The notes beneath the pieces were generated by a model, which saw nothing but the letters and a program-made list of their open reading frames with translations, did no database searches and was not told the origin of the DNA. From Acidobacteriaceae bacterium (GTDB lineage Bacteria > Acidobacteriota > Terriglobia > Terriglobales > Acidobacteriaceae): 9,013 nucleotides of DNA. The translations under genes were made by a program, and so were the position numbers. Of this stretch, positions 1 to 6,016 are shown piece after piece (within the stretch, counting starts at the first letter, position 1; every line of letters begins with the position of its first letter). The stretch is taken from NCBI GenBank assembly GCA_003132825.1, contig PKYX01000545.1, positions 1-9,013 of the forward strand, given 5' to 3'.

Positions 1-27
1 CTCTTGTCGAGTCTCAGTCCGCTGCGG

Positions 28-49
28 GAGACGCGGCAAGCCGCGTCTC
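28..49. terminator. GC-rich perfect hairpin after the VKOR gene, possible terminator or REP-like element
   Basis: Perfect inverted repeat with 10-base arms (GAGACGCGGC at 28-37, GCCGCGTCTC at 40-49) separated by two bases. It begins six bases past the TAA stop of the minus-strand VKOR gene, so it is placed to end or protect the 3' end of the operon transcript. There is no T-run after it on the minus strand, so it is not a canonical intrinsic terminator. From memory, similar GAGACGCGGC palindromes occur in several copies between genes in acidobacterial genomes, so a dispersed repeat is an alternative reading. Confidence 0.5.
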
Positions 50-54
50 TACAT

Positions 55-468
55 TTACGTTTTCTTTGGCGATCGGCTTAGTGCGCCTGCAATCACTGTG
101 GCCAGAACTAGCAGGGCCAGCAGCGAAATCACTCCCAGTGATATTACGCAGTAGATGCACCACACGCCGAGCACATGGGCTTCAATGTGAGCCAGACGAA
201 GGGAGAACGCGAGGGCCGCCACACTGGCCACTAAAAGCAGCCGATAAGAGCGGCGGATGGCCAGAGCTCCGAGCAGGGAATATCCCACGATTCCGAGGTC
301 CGCCACCGGTACGCCCCAGAGGACGGCATATGGGCTATGGTTGACGATGCCGCAGTCCCAGCGCTCGTTAATGCTGCAGGGAGAAGCATCGGTCCGGTAG
401 TGTTCCCGAAGCGCCAAGGAGGAAGCCGCGATTCCCGCGGCGGCTAGTACGAGCAGGATGTACCTCAT
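55..468 (-). CDS. Vitamin K epoxide reductase (VKOR) family membrane thiol oxidoreductase
   Basis: Integral inner-membrane protein of 137 residues. Bacterial VKOR homologues pass electrons between periplasmic thioredoxin-like proteins and quinones, forming disulfides in place of DsbB. Seen here: four or five hydrophobic segments (about 3-20, 48-70, 76-93, 99-130), a periplasmic-loop cysteine pair C31 and C39, the family-like HSPYA segment (44-48), and the active-site CxxC as WCIYC (C104, C107) at the start of the last helix region. All four expected cysteines are present. It is a minimal VKOR with no fused thioredoxin domain, so its partner must be encoded separately; the adjacent SCO protein is an obvious candidate, by inference. 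The ATG at 468 is preceded by AGGAAG seven bases upstream. It starts 30 bases after the SCO stop and is probably the last gene of the operon. Confidence 0.9.
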   Translation of the reverse strand: MRYILLVLAAAGIAASSLALREHYRTDASPCSINERWDCGIVNHSPYAVLWGVPVADLGIVGYSLLGALAIRRSYRLLLVASVAALAFSLRLAHIEAHVLGVWCIYCVISLGVISLLALLVLATVIAGALSRSPKKT

Positions 469-498
469 GCGCAGTCTTCCTTTCGAATGGAGCGAGGT

Positions 499-1419
499 CT
501 AGCCGGTCGCATGCAGGGCGTCGGCCGCCGCCCGGATGAGCTCATCCGGCTGCCAGTCGCTTCCGTGATACCACTTCGCAATCCGGCCATCCGGGCCTAT
601 GACGGCGGTACTCATCGAGTGCGTGATGACGGCGCCGTCCTCGAGATAGGTCAGTCCGAAAAAGCGCGCGAGGCCGGGCAGCTCGGCGGCTGCGGGCGCG
701 GCAAATTCCCAGTGACGAAACAGGGTAGCGGGTGGACTGCCGGCCGAACGCAGACCGTAGGCGCGCAGAACTTTGGGGGTGTCGTGCGCGGGATCGAAGC
801 TGATGCTGAGCAGATGGGTTTTCGCCTCGAGTGCCGGATCGGTGCGGAGTTGGCGGTTGATTTCCGCAAACTGGCGGCTGATGCGCGGGCAGTAATCGGG
901 GAACGGGCAGCGGGTGTAGATGAACGTGATCAATAGCGCCTGGCCGCGATATTGCCGGAGCGAAATGCGCTGGCCGTTCTGGTTGGTGAATCGGAAATCG
1001 GGCACCAGATCGCCGGGCGCGGGAGCCTCAAGAGCGGCACTCGGTTTCGGGGGCGGGGCGGCCGCGGGCTGAATGATGCGCACATTTTCCAGCCAGTATT
1101 TGTCGCCCTCGAGAACGACGTCGGCCTCGATGGCATCGCCCGGAGAAAGCTGGCCGAGCTCGGCCGGTGGGTGGATCTCATAGGGCATGGTCATGGCGTC
1201 CATGAAACCGGGAATGGATTCGGCGGCTACGTTGGCGGTCCCGGAGGCGAGATCGACCGAAACCACTTTGCCCTTCAGGGGATAACGCTTGGCGGAGGAC
1301 TGCGAGCTGGCATCGCTCGCCGCCGGCGGCTTGTTGCAAGCGACAGCGGCGAGGACCAAGAGCAGGCCGAGAGAGCCACGGGCCCGGCACGAAAATAGCG
1401 AGCGGGGAAAGGAAATCAT
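499..1419 (-). CDS. sco1: SCO1/SenC-family copper chaperone lipoprotein with N-terminal CusF-like copper-binding domain
   Basis: Predicted periplasmic lipoprotein of 306 residues. SCO proteins deliver copper to, or keep reduced, the CuA site of cytochrome c oxidase. Seen here: a signal peptide ending in a lipobox-like AVAC (C28); a CusF-like/copper-binding domain (about 45-115) with the methionine-rich GFMDAMTM segment (M73, M76, M78); an Ala/Pro-rich linker (about 117-135); and a thioredoxin-fold SCO domain (about 137-304). The SCO copper ligands are recognisable as C171, C177 and H267 (in THSMS). The cysteines are spaced CPFPDYC (five residues between) instead of the usual CxxxC. GPDGRI (275-280) matches the family's PDG segment. 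The ATG at 1419 has GGAG five bases upstream. It starts 27 bases after the receptor stop and ends 30 bases before the VKOR start, supporting co-transcription. Family call firm; copper role from family knowledge. Confidence 0.92.
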   Translation of the reverse strand: MISFPRSLFSCRARGSLGLLLVLAAVACNKPPAASDASSQSSAKRYPLKGKVVSVDLASGTANVAAESIPGFMDAMTMPYEIHPPAELGQLSPGDAIEADVVLEGDKYWLENVRIIQPAAAPPPKPSAALEAPAPGDLVPDFRFTNQNGQRISLRQYRGQALLITFIYTRCPFPDYCPRISRQFAEINRQLRTDPALEAKTHLLSISFDPAHDTPKVLRAYGLRSAGSPPATLFRHWEFAAPAAAELPGLARFFGLTYLEDGAVITHSMSTAVIGPDGRIAKWYHGSDWQPDELIRAAADALHATG

Positions 1420-1446
1420 CTCTGCTCCATTCTAATGGGGACCGGT

Positions 1447-3735
1447 CTAATAGTGGAACCGGTAGCGCAGCTCGACATAAATCTCCCGCGGATTGTTCCA
1501 GTGGAATCCGCCGAAGGTCACGCTATTGTCGAGCTCCACCCGGCGGTTGGCAACATTCAGCGCATTCACCGAGGCCGAGACGCGCTCCCCGAAATCCTTG
1601 CTCAGCGTCAGGTCGAAGGAGGTGTGTCCGGGCAGGTAGGCCCCGGGATAGGGCAAGCCGGGGAAGGCGTTGCTGAAGCCGGAGCCGTAGTAGACGTTGG
1701 TCGAGGCGTAGCTTTTCCAAGGAAGAGTCAGGTCGCCGCCGAGGTTGAGCGTGTTGCGCTGGTCGTGGTCGAGCGGGGACAGTCCGGCGGGCAAAGAGAA
1801 GTCGGTCAAGCCTCCGGTGATGGCCCCGCCGCCCTCGGCGATTTGGTTCGAATAGGCCAGGTGGATTTGGCTGCGATGGGCGATGCGGGGGGAACGCAGC
1901 GTGGCTTCCCAGCCGCGAATGACGGCCTGGCCAATGGTGATGGGGAAAAATAAGTTGGACTCGCCAATGTTGTTGTGGTCGAAAAAGTTCACCACATTGG
2001 TGCGGAAGTTGTCGGCGTCGAGCGTCCAGCCGCGGAAGGGAATGGCGACACCGAACTGGTGTTCCTCATCGCGCTCGCCGTGGAGCGGGATGAATCCGAG
2101 GCTGTTGGCGTTGGCCAATTCGAGCAGCGGGCCGGAGGCGGTGACGAGCGGCGGGGCTTGATAGTAGTGGCCGTAGAAAGCGCGGAAGGTCCATTTCAGC
2201 CGGGGCACGGAGAGAGCCGCGCCGAAACGCGGGCTGATCGAGCTCTCCCTGACGTCACCCGAGAAACGCGTAGGCCGCAGGCCGGCCGAGAGCGATAGCC
2301 AGGGCGTCAGCTGGAACTTGTCATCGACGAAGCCGGCAAACAGGTTGCCGCCCGGGTGCTCGGTGTCGGCGAGCGGGGGATTGCCGCTGCCGTCGTTGAA
2401 GATGGCGCCGAAGAGCTCATTGTCCTGTTGATAGAAGCTGTACACGCCCACCTGCAGGGTATTTCTCGCAAGATTCGCGCTGAAACTCGCCTGCCCGCCG
2501 GCGTAGGTGGACCCGCGATTTTCGGTGGTGGAGACGGGTGTGTCTTGGGGGGAGCTGTCATAGTCGGCGCGGTTGTGATGGTAGAAGGGCGAGACCGTCA
2601 GCAGGAGCTTCGAATTGAAGGTATGGACCCAGGAAAAATTCACGATGGCATCGGATTCCGAGTCGCCGTCGCGGAACCCGAGGCTCGGGTACTGCGCCAT
2701 GAAGCCGTTTTCCGCGAGGGGAGCGTTTTCGATGTCGTTGGGGTTCGGATCATAAGGGATTTGGTAGAAATCCCTGCGCAGAGAAGTGAACAAACGCAAT
2801 TGGTTCGAGGGATCGAGGTTGAAGATGAGCGAGCCGAAACCGCCGTAGCCGTTGTCGGCGTCATGCACCACCTCGGGAACAGGCGTCTGGATACCGAGGT
2901 TGCTGCGGTTGCCGTTCACGCTGGCATAGTAGGCGAAGCGCTCGGTGTGACCGCCCAGGTTGAATTCATCGTTGGTCTGGTAGAAATTTCCGAAGCTCGT
3001 GATCCACTCCGCCTGGTTGTTACGCTCGAAGCCGGTGCGGGGAACGATATTGAACACGCCATAAGTCCGGTCGCCGAGGGCGGCTCCGTAGCTTCCGCGA
3101 TCGACTTCCATGTAGTCAATGTCTTTCGGATCGAACTGCGGCCCCAGATTCGAGGCGATGTTGGTGTTGGGCACGGGAACGCCATCGACCAGCCAGCTGG
3201 TTTGATGGCCGCCGCGGATGTGGAGCTGGTCGTGGGTGAAATAGGCGCCGGGAACGTAGTCGGTAATCATGGCCAGGCTGTTGGTGCGGTCGGCGCCCGG
3301 GGTGCGCTCGATGTCGAGGCGGTTGACGAGGGTGGTGGGAGTAACGGAATCGGTCGGCGCAACCTCTTCGGGCGCGCCCGAAACGGTTACGGTTTCGCGG
3401 GCTCCGGCCAGGCTCAGGGGAACATGCAGAACCGGTTCGGTGCCTGAATCGACGACTACGGCTTGGGATGTCTGGGCGAAACCGGGGCTGGCGACGCTGA
3501 CGGTGTACTCGCCGAGCGGAATGGCGATGAATTGGAACTCCCCGTTGCCGTCCGTGGTGGCGCTCTTTGACCAGTCCGAGGATCTCGCCCGCAACATCAC
3601 CATGGCGCCTTGCACCGGACGGTGCTGGGGATCATGAACAATGCCGCGGATCGAGCCGAAGACCGCGGCATGGAGCGCGGCCGCCAGCAGAAGCAGGCCG
3701 CCGAGGAAAAGCAATGGGATGCGGATGTGACGCAT
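1447..3735 (-). CDS. TonB-dependent outer-membrane receptor with N-terminal carboxypeptidase-regulatory-like domain
   Basis: Outer-membrane active transporter of 762 residues. Seen here: a signal peptide (about 1-24); a carboxypeptidase-regulatory-like beta-sandwich domain (about 27-110, with GSIRGIVHD and TDGNGEFQF); an ETVTVSG stretch where acidobacterial receptors often carry a TonB-box-like segment; a plug domain (about 130-245, with LHIRGGHQTSWLVDGVPVP and a DRGSYGAALGD segment); then an aromatic-rich 22-strand-type barrel ending in IYVELRYRFHY, a terminal-aromatic signal for barrel assembly. The length suits a small-ligand or metal receptor, shorter than the 1,000-residue receptors common in this phylum. 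It has no cysteine, so it lacks the Cys/Met copper site described for OprC; several histidines (plug HDQLHIRGGH, barrel YHHN) could bind metal. GGAGGG lies just upstream of the ATG. Substrate unknown; copper is inferred from the SCO/CusF neighbour. Confidence 0.9.
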   Translation of the reverse strand: MRHIRIPLLFLGGLLLLAAALHAAVFGSIRGIVHDPQHRPVQGAMVMLRARSSDWSKSATTDGNGEFQFIAIPLGEYTVSVASPGFAQTSQAVVVDSGTEPVLHVPLSLAGARETVTVSGAPEEVAPTDSVTPTTLVNRLDIERTPGADRTNSLAMITDYVPGAYFTHDQLHIRGGHQTSWLVDGVPVPNTNIASNLGPQFDPKDIDYMEVDRGSYGAALGDRTYGVFNIVPRTGFERNNQAEWITSFGNFYQTNDEFNLGGHTERFAYYASVNGNRSNLGIQTPVPEVVHDADNGYGGFGSLIFNLDPSNQLRLFTSLRRDFYQIPYDPNPNDIENAPLAENGFMAQYPSLGFRDGDSESDAIVNFSWVHTFNSKLLLTVSPFYHHNRADYDSSPQDTPVSTTENRGSTYAGGQASFSANLARNTLQVGVYSFYQQDNELFGAIFNDGSGNPPLADTEHPGGNLFAGFVDDKFQLTPWLSLSAGLRPTRFSGDVRESSISPRFGAALSVPRLKWTFRAFYGHYYQAPPLVTASGPLLELANANSLGFIPLHGERDEEHQFGVAIPFRGWTLDADNFRTNVVNFFDHNNIGESNLFFPITIGQAVIRGWEATLRSPRIAHRSQIHLAYSNQIAEGGGAITGGLTDFSLPAGLSPLDHDQRNTLNLGGDLTLPWKSYASTNVYYGSGFSNAFPGLPYPGAYLPGHTSFDLTLSKDFGERVSASVNALNVANRRVELDNSVTFGGFHWNNPREIYVELRYRFHY

Positions 3736-3857
3736 ATACCCTCCGAACGCTGAGGAAAAAACACCGGGTCAGAACAGAAGCCTGTTCGAAGCCCACGCAG
3801 CCGGGGCGCGAACCGGGAATGCGCTCGATCCTAAGGAAACTGGCTTAGGGATGTTGA
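3736..3857 (-). other. Leader between the cysteine-rich gene and the receptor gene, with two small hairpins
   Basis: A 122-base gap, much longer than the other gaps in this operon. On the minus strand it contains, after the stop of the upstream gene, a 6-bp hairpin (arms 3830-3835 and 3844-3849, CCTAAG/CTTAGG), then a second 6-bp hairpin (3772-3777 with 3782-3787, GAACAG/CTGTTC), then a run of six Ts (3755-3760), then the receptor's GGAGGG ribosome-binding site (3739-3744). The second hairpin plus T-run resembles a weak attenuator, but the 11-base separation is not canonical. A role in setting receptor level relative to the upstream gene is inference only. Confidence 0.3.
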
Positions 3858-4220
3858 TCAGGCGAGGGAGAGGTGGGGCGGACCGCGGACATCGTGGGTG
3901 GCGTACGGTTGTTTGCCCAGCTGGAGCGGGGAAAAATCGGGCGGCAAGAGGGCCGATGGCTGGACGGCCTCGGCGCTCGCCGGCAGCGGCAACTCGGCCC
4001 ATAGCGAGGCGGTGAGGGCACGGCTGCAATCCTGACGGCTGCAGGGAGGAGCCTCGACGTTTCGATCTGGCGCGGGTAGGGCATGCGCCATTTTTCCTCG
4101 ACAACACTTGCGGGCGCAGCAGAACGGTGGCTGCGCGGGTTCGAAGGTCGCCGAGGCCACAGGCGCGAGGACGCCCGCGAGCACGAGAACCAGCAACGTC
4201 CTGGCGGTCACACGGTGCAT
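3858..4220 (-). CDS. Small secreted cysteine-rich protein, CopL/DUF2946-like in layout
   Basis: A 120-residue protein without a family I can name with certainty. Seen here: a clear signal peptide (about 1-24, hydrophobic core LLVLVLAGVLAP, likely cut after ASA), then a mature region with six cysteines: CCARKCC (C34, C35, C39, C40), then C60 and C65. The region is rich in Pro and Ala and ends in THDVRGPPHLSLA. Small exported Cys/His proteins with an Arg-Pro-Pro-like tail, such as CopL and DUF2946 members, are often encoded next to copper receptors and SCO or Cop genes; the resemblance is in layout and position, recalled from memory. It is the first gene of the operon, 122 bases before the receptor. 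The ATG at 4220 puts a normal charged n-region before the hydrophobic core; an in-frame TTG at 4250 would add ten residues. Neither has a good ribosome-binding site. A metal-binding or sensing role is inference. Confidence 0.6.
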   Translation of the reverse strand: MHRVTARTLLVLVLAGVLAPVASATFEPAQPPFCCARKCCRGKMAHALPAPDRNVEAPPCSRQDCSRALTASLWAELPLPASAEAVQPSALLPPDFSPLQLGKQPYATHDVRGPPHLSLA

Positions 4221-4258
4221 AGAAATTGTCGAACTTCGAGCTACCGTCAAACTTCCAA

Positions 4259-4296
4259 TGAGAACCTAATGAGGATAAACGGGAATAACTGAGAAT
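4259..4296. promoter_or_regulatory. Four phased TGAGAAT-like direct repeats, candidate operator of the copper-type operon
   Basis: On the plus strand four seven-base units repeat in the same orientation: TGAGAAC (4259-4265), TGAGGAT (4270-4276), CGGGAAT (4280-4286) and TGAGAAT (4290-4296), start to start 11, 10 and 10 bases apart, about one helix turn. They overlap and lie just downstream of the promoter-like -10 element, where a repressor would block transcription. The unit resembles a Fur-type half site, but the copies are direct rather than inverted. The regulator's identity is not known. Confidence 0.4.
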
Positions 4297-4320
4297 AGAT
4301 GACCGTGGTTGGCTCGGCAA
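4292..4320 (-). promoter_or_regulatory. Candidate sigma-70-type promoter of the operon
   Basis: On the minus strand TTGCCG (4315-4320) is followed after 17 bases by TATTCT (4292-4297); each box matches the bacterial consensus at four of six positions with ideal spacing. Transcription would start near 4285, about 65 bases before the ATG of the cysteine-rich gene. The overlap with the phased repeats adds some weight. Prediction only. Confidence 0.35.
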
Positions 4321-4385
4321 GCGAAAGTATCCAGCCGTACAACCGCGGCGAACCGGTCGGGCCCGCGTTCCGGGTTGCGCGCGAC

Positions 4386-4413
4386 AAAAAAGTGGCCCCA
4401 TTTCTGGGGCCAC
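4386..4413 (-). terminator. Strong intrinsic terminator on the minus strand with no gene ending at it
   Basis: A perfect 9-bp stem (GTGGCCCCA at 4392-4400, TGGGGCCAC at 4405-4413, four-base loop) is followed on the minus strand by six Ts (4386-4391), a textbook Rho-independent terminator. The gvpL-like gene upstream already has its own terminator about 390 bases earlier, and no credible ORF ends here. It may end a small RNA, act as an attenuator before the copper-type operon, or simply insulate that operon's promoter. Confidence 0.7.
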
Positions 4414-4500
4414 CGGACGAAAGAGGCGATGGAAGGATTTTAGGAAAGGCGATGCAAGGGGCTACCCCGCGAAACCGGGGAAGCTAAGTGCAGATGTTAG
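4414..4500 (-). ncRNA. Possible small RNA or leader RNA upstream of the orphan terminator
   Basis: Minus-strand segment leading into the terminator at 4386-4413. It contains a hairpin with arms 4461-4469 and 4476-4484 (CCCCG/CGGGG extended by GCT/AGC across one mismatch), and a short direct repeat, seen on the plus strand as GAAAGAGGCGATG (4419-4431) and GGAAAGGCGATG (4443-4454). The RNA would be roughly 90-120 nucleotides including the terminator. I could not match it to any riboswitch or to 6S, tmRNA or RNase P. No convincing promoter was found, so the 5' end is a guess. Confidence 0.25.
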
Positions 4501-4800
4501 AAACGTTTGTGAGGGTCATTCTTTTTTAGCGGCCTCTTTCCTTAATGCCACAGGTGCATTTCCGCAGCCAAAACCAAGGGGCGGACCGAGAGACCAGGGA
4601 AGGGTCTGTAACCCCGTGCCAAATGGCGTTTTAGGCTCGAAGCGAGCGCATCCTCCCGCCCTCACCGCGAGCCGGGAACCCTACAGCGAAATGCACAATC
4701 CTGCACATTCAATGCAGGCGGCTGCTTAGGCGGAGCGAATGCTGAGAGACCTCGGGCGGCCTCAATCGGGTCGAAAAGGCACGGCCCGGCGGAGACTTGG
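4501..4800. other. Noncoding stretch, nothing recognised
   Basis: Between the candidate RNA and the gvpL terminator I find no credible ORF, RNA family, repeat or strong promoter. Base composition varies, with a T-run at 4522-4527 (plus strand) and GC-rich flanks. With the neighbouring elements it forms a 679-base gap between genes, long for this type of genome. Confidence 0.5.
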
Positions 4801-4836
4801 GGGCAAAACAAGGGCGCGGCTGAGGAGCCGCGCCCT
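4801..4836 (-). terminator. Intrinsic terminator of the gvpL-like gene
   Basis: Perfect 11-bp stem (AGGGCGCGGCT at 4811-4821, AGCCGCGCCCT at 4826-4836, loop GAGG), followed on the minus strand by TGTTTTG. It lies about 65 bases beyond the stop codon of the gvpL-like gene. A smaller 6-bp hairpin (4886-4891 with 4896-4901) sits right at the stop and is followed by a short T-run, so termination may occur in two steps. Confidence 0.7.
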
Positions 4837-4899
4837 GGAAAACCCTGATTTTTCGCGGACCGCGATTGCCTTCCGCGGCCTCTAAAAGCCCAGTCGGGC

Positions 4900-5646
4900 T
4901 TAGGAGTTGCCGGTCACGGTGCGCAGTTTGCCGGGCATGAAGTGATAGGGCGGCCAGGGACCGCTGATGACCAGTTCACAATTTTTCAGTTGCTTGGCGG
5001 CGCTGGTGTACCGGTTTTGGTATTTTTCTACTGACTTCGAGTCGATGAGGTGGGCAATATCGATCAGCATTCCGTCGGTATTGACGCGCTTACAGCTGAT
5101 TTCTTCCTCGAGCGGGTTAAACAGCTTGTGTACCTGGACCGAAAGGGCGCGGGCCTTGGTCTGACGTTCGCGGTCTTTCGAGGCTTTTTCCCTGAGCTTG
5201 ATCAGATATTCTCCGCCAACCGTGTCGGGAAGCACGACATCCGCCATGGCGTTGCGCAACGATCCATCCCGGACCAGCAACTTCAGGTGCATCTCGGCCT
5301 TGCCTCGCAGTCTGGCCACGCTCTGTCCGAAGGCCCGGCGGTTGGCGCGGACGGCCTGGCGCAGGGCTTCGTCGGTGTCGAAGATCGTGCCAAAGCGGAA
5401 AGGCAGGACCGTGCCGTTACGGAAACACACGCTGACCACCCGCGCGTGCTCAAGGACATGCTTTTCTTCCATCTTGTCCTCGTTGCGCTCGTACTCGCTG
5501 ACGATGACGGCAAAGTCTCCGCTGGGATAGCTCAAAACAGCGGCGCCGTTCACTCCCTGAATTCCTTCGAGGAGGAAGGGACGCCGTGCACGTACACCAT
5601 TTTTTAGGGTCTGCTGTTCGGTAATACAGTACGCGTACCACGCCAT
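4900..5646 (-). CDS. GvpL/GvpF-family protein (orphan, no other gas-vesicle genes in view)
   Basis: Predicted cytoplasmic protein of 248 residues, the usual family length. GvpF/GvpL proteins are accessory or minor parts of gas vesicles that bind the structural protein GvpA. Seen here: an N-terminal alpha/beta segment (WYAYCIT, then FAVIVSEYER at 45-54), the hallmark VLPFRFGTIF (80-89), a central charged helical stretch (about 92-190) including GEYLIKLREK (145-154), and the C-terminal signature ISGPWPPYHF (227-236). There is no signal peptide or membrane segment. The ATG at 5646 is chosen because GGAGAG lies six bases upstream and MAWYAYC matches the family's N-terminus; an in-frame start at 5697 would add 17 unlike residues. 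No gvpA, gvpN or other partner lies within the window, and it has its own terminator, so it is probably monocistronic. Isolated members may have a role outside flotation; that role is unknown. Confidence 0.85.
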   Translation of the reverse strand: MAWYAYCITEQQTLKNGVRARRPFLLEGIQGVNGAAVLSYPSGDFAVIVSEYERNEDKMEEKHVLEHARVVSVCFRNGTVLPFRFGTIFDTDEALRQAVRANRRAFGQSVARLRGKAEMHLKLLVRDGSLRNAMADVVLPDTVGGEYLIKLREKASKDRERQTKARALSVQVHKLFNPLEEEISCKRVNTDGMLIDIAHLIDSKSVEKYQNRYTSAAKQLKNCELVISGPWPPYHFMPGKLRTVTGNS

Positions 5647-6016
5647 AAGGGTCTCTCCGAGACTGTGCCCAAGGCAAGGACTGTCCCGCTTGGGCATCCG
5701 ACGTTATTGGCTACGGCTCTTGAACCTGGAAGAAAGGGCGGTACCACGAGATGGACGCTTATTAAAACGCTGCGTCCTGTTTCCATCCTACGCCTGCGGC
5801 CACCAAAAATGCAACCTTTTCGTGGCATGAGGCATCGGCGGCAGGTTCGTTGTGGGAAACTGGCCTGCGGAGGTCCATTCCAGGCGGTCGGCTGTGGGAA
5901 AGCCGGGACGGAAGGCTGGCGAAAGAACGGAAATAAAGAACGCAAATATTGAACCAAGCGCAGGTTACAGGCCGACGCTCCGAATGTGAATTTCCCGCTG
6001 GCAGCGGTTGGCCGAG
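5647..6016. other. Intergenic stretch between aroDE and the gvpL-like gene
   Basis: A 370-base region without a credible gene. It must hold the gvpL promoter, but I could not pick a convincing -35/-10 pair. The visible elements are the inverted repeat at 5666-5696 and two GTGGGAAA copies near 5851 and 5893 that may be chance. No clear terminator follows the aroDE stop; only a weak 4-bp GC stem lies near 5995-6007. Confidence 0.5.
5666..5696. repeat. Inverted repeat just upstream of the gvpL-like start
   Basis: Perfect 8-base arms TGCCCAAG (5666-5673) and CTTGGGCA (5689-5696) flank 15 bases. The element ends about eight bases before the gvpL ribosome-binding site (5653-5658), so it could be an operator or a 5'-leader hairpin affecting translation. 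No known binding motif was recognised. Confidence 0.4.

Noticed and set aside
2356..3447. Long plus-strand ORF (363 codons) inside the receptor gene
   Set aside because: It lies wholly antisense to a well-supported TonB-dependent receptor, has the Val/Gly/Glu-rich composition typical of a shadow frame in GC-rich DNA, and shows no recognisable domain.
3769..4413. Minus-strand ORF overlapping the cysteine-rich gene in another frame
   Set aside because: It would start inside the orphan terminator and has Arg/Pro/Ser-rich composition without domains. The 3858-4220 frame has a proper signal peptide.
4299..4487. Plus-strand 62-codon ORF across the orphan terminator
   Set aside because: No ribosome-binding site or recognisable motif, and it runs through a strong hairpin.
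4414..4800. Known RNA classes: RNase P RNA, tmRNA, 6S RNA, cobalamin, TPP, SAM or c-di-GMP riboswitch
   Set aside because: I looked for the conserved core motifs on both strands and found none. A covariance search would be decisive.
5810..5842. Sigma-54 (-24/-12) promoter around the GTGGCATGAGGCATCGGC stretch
   Set aside because: The required GC at the -12 element is absent at the correct distance from the GG.
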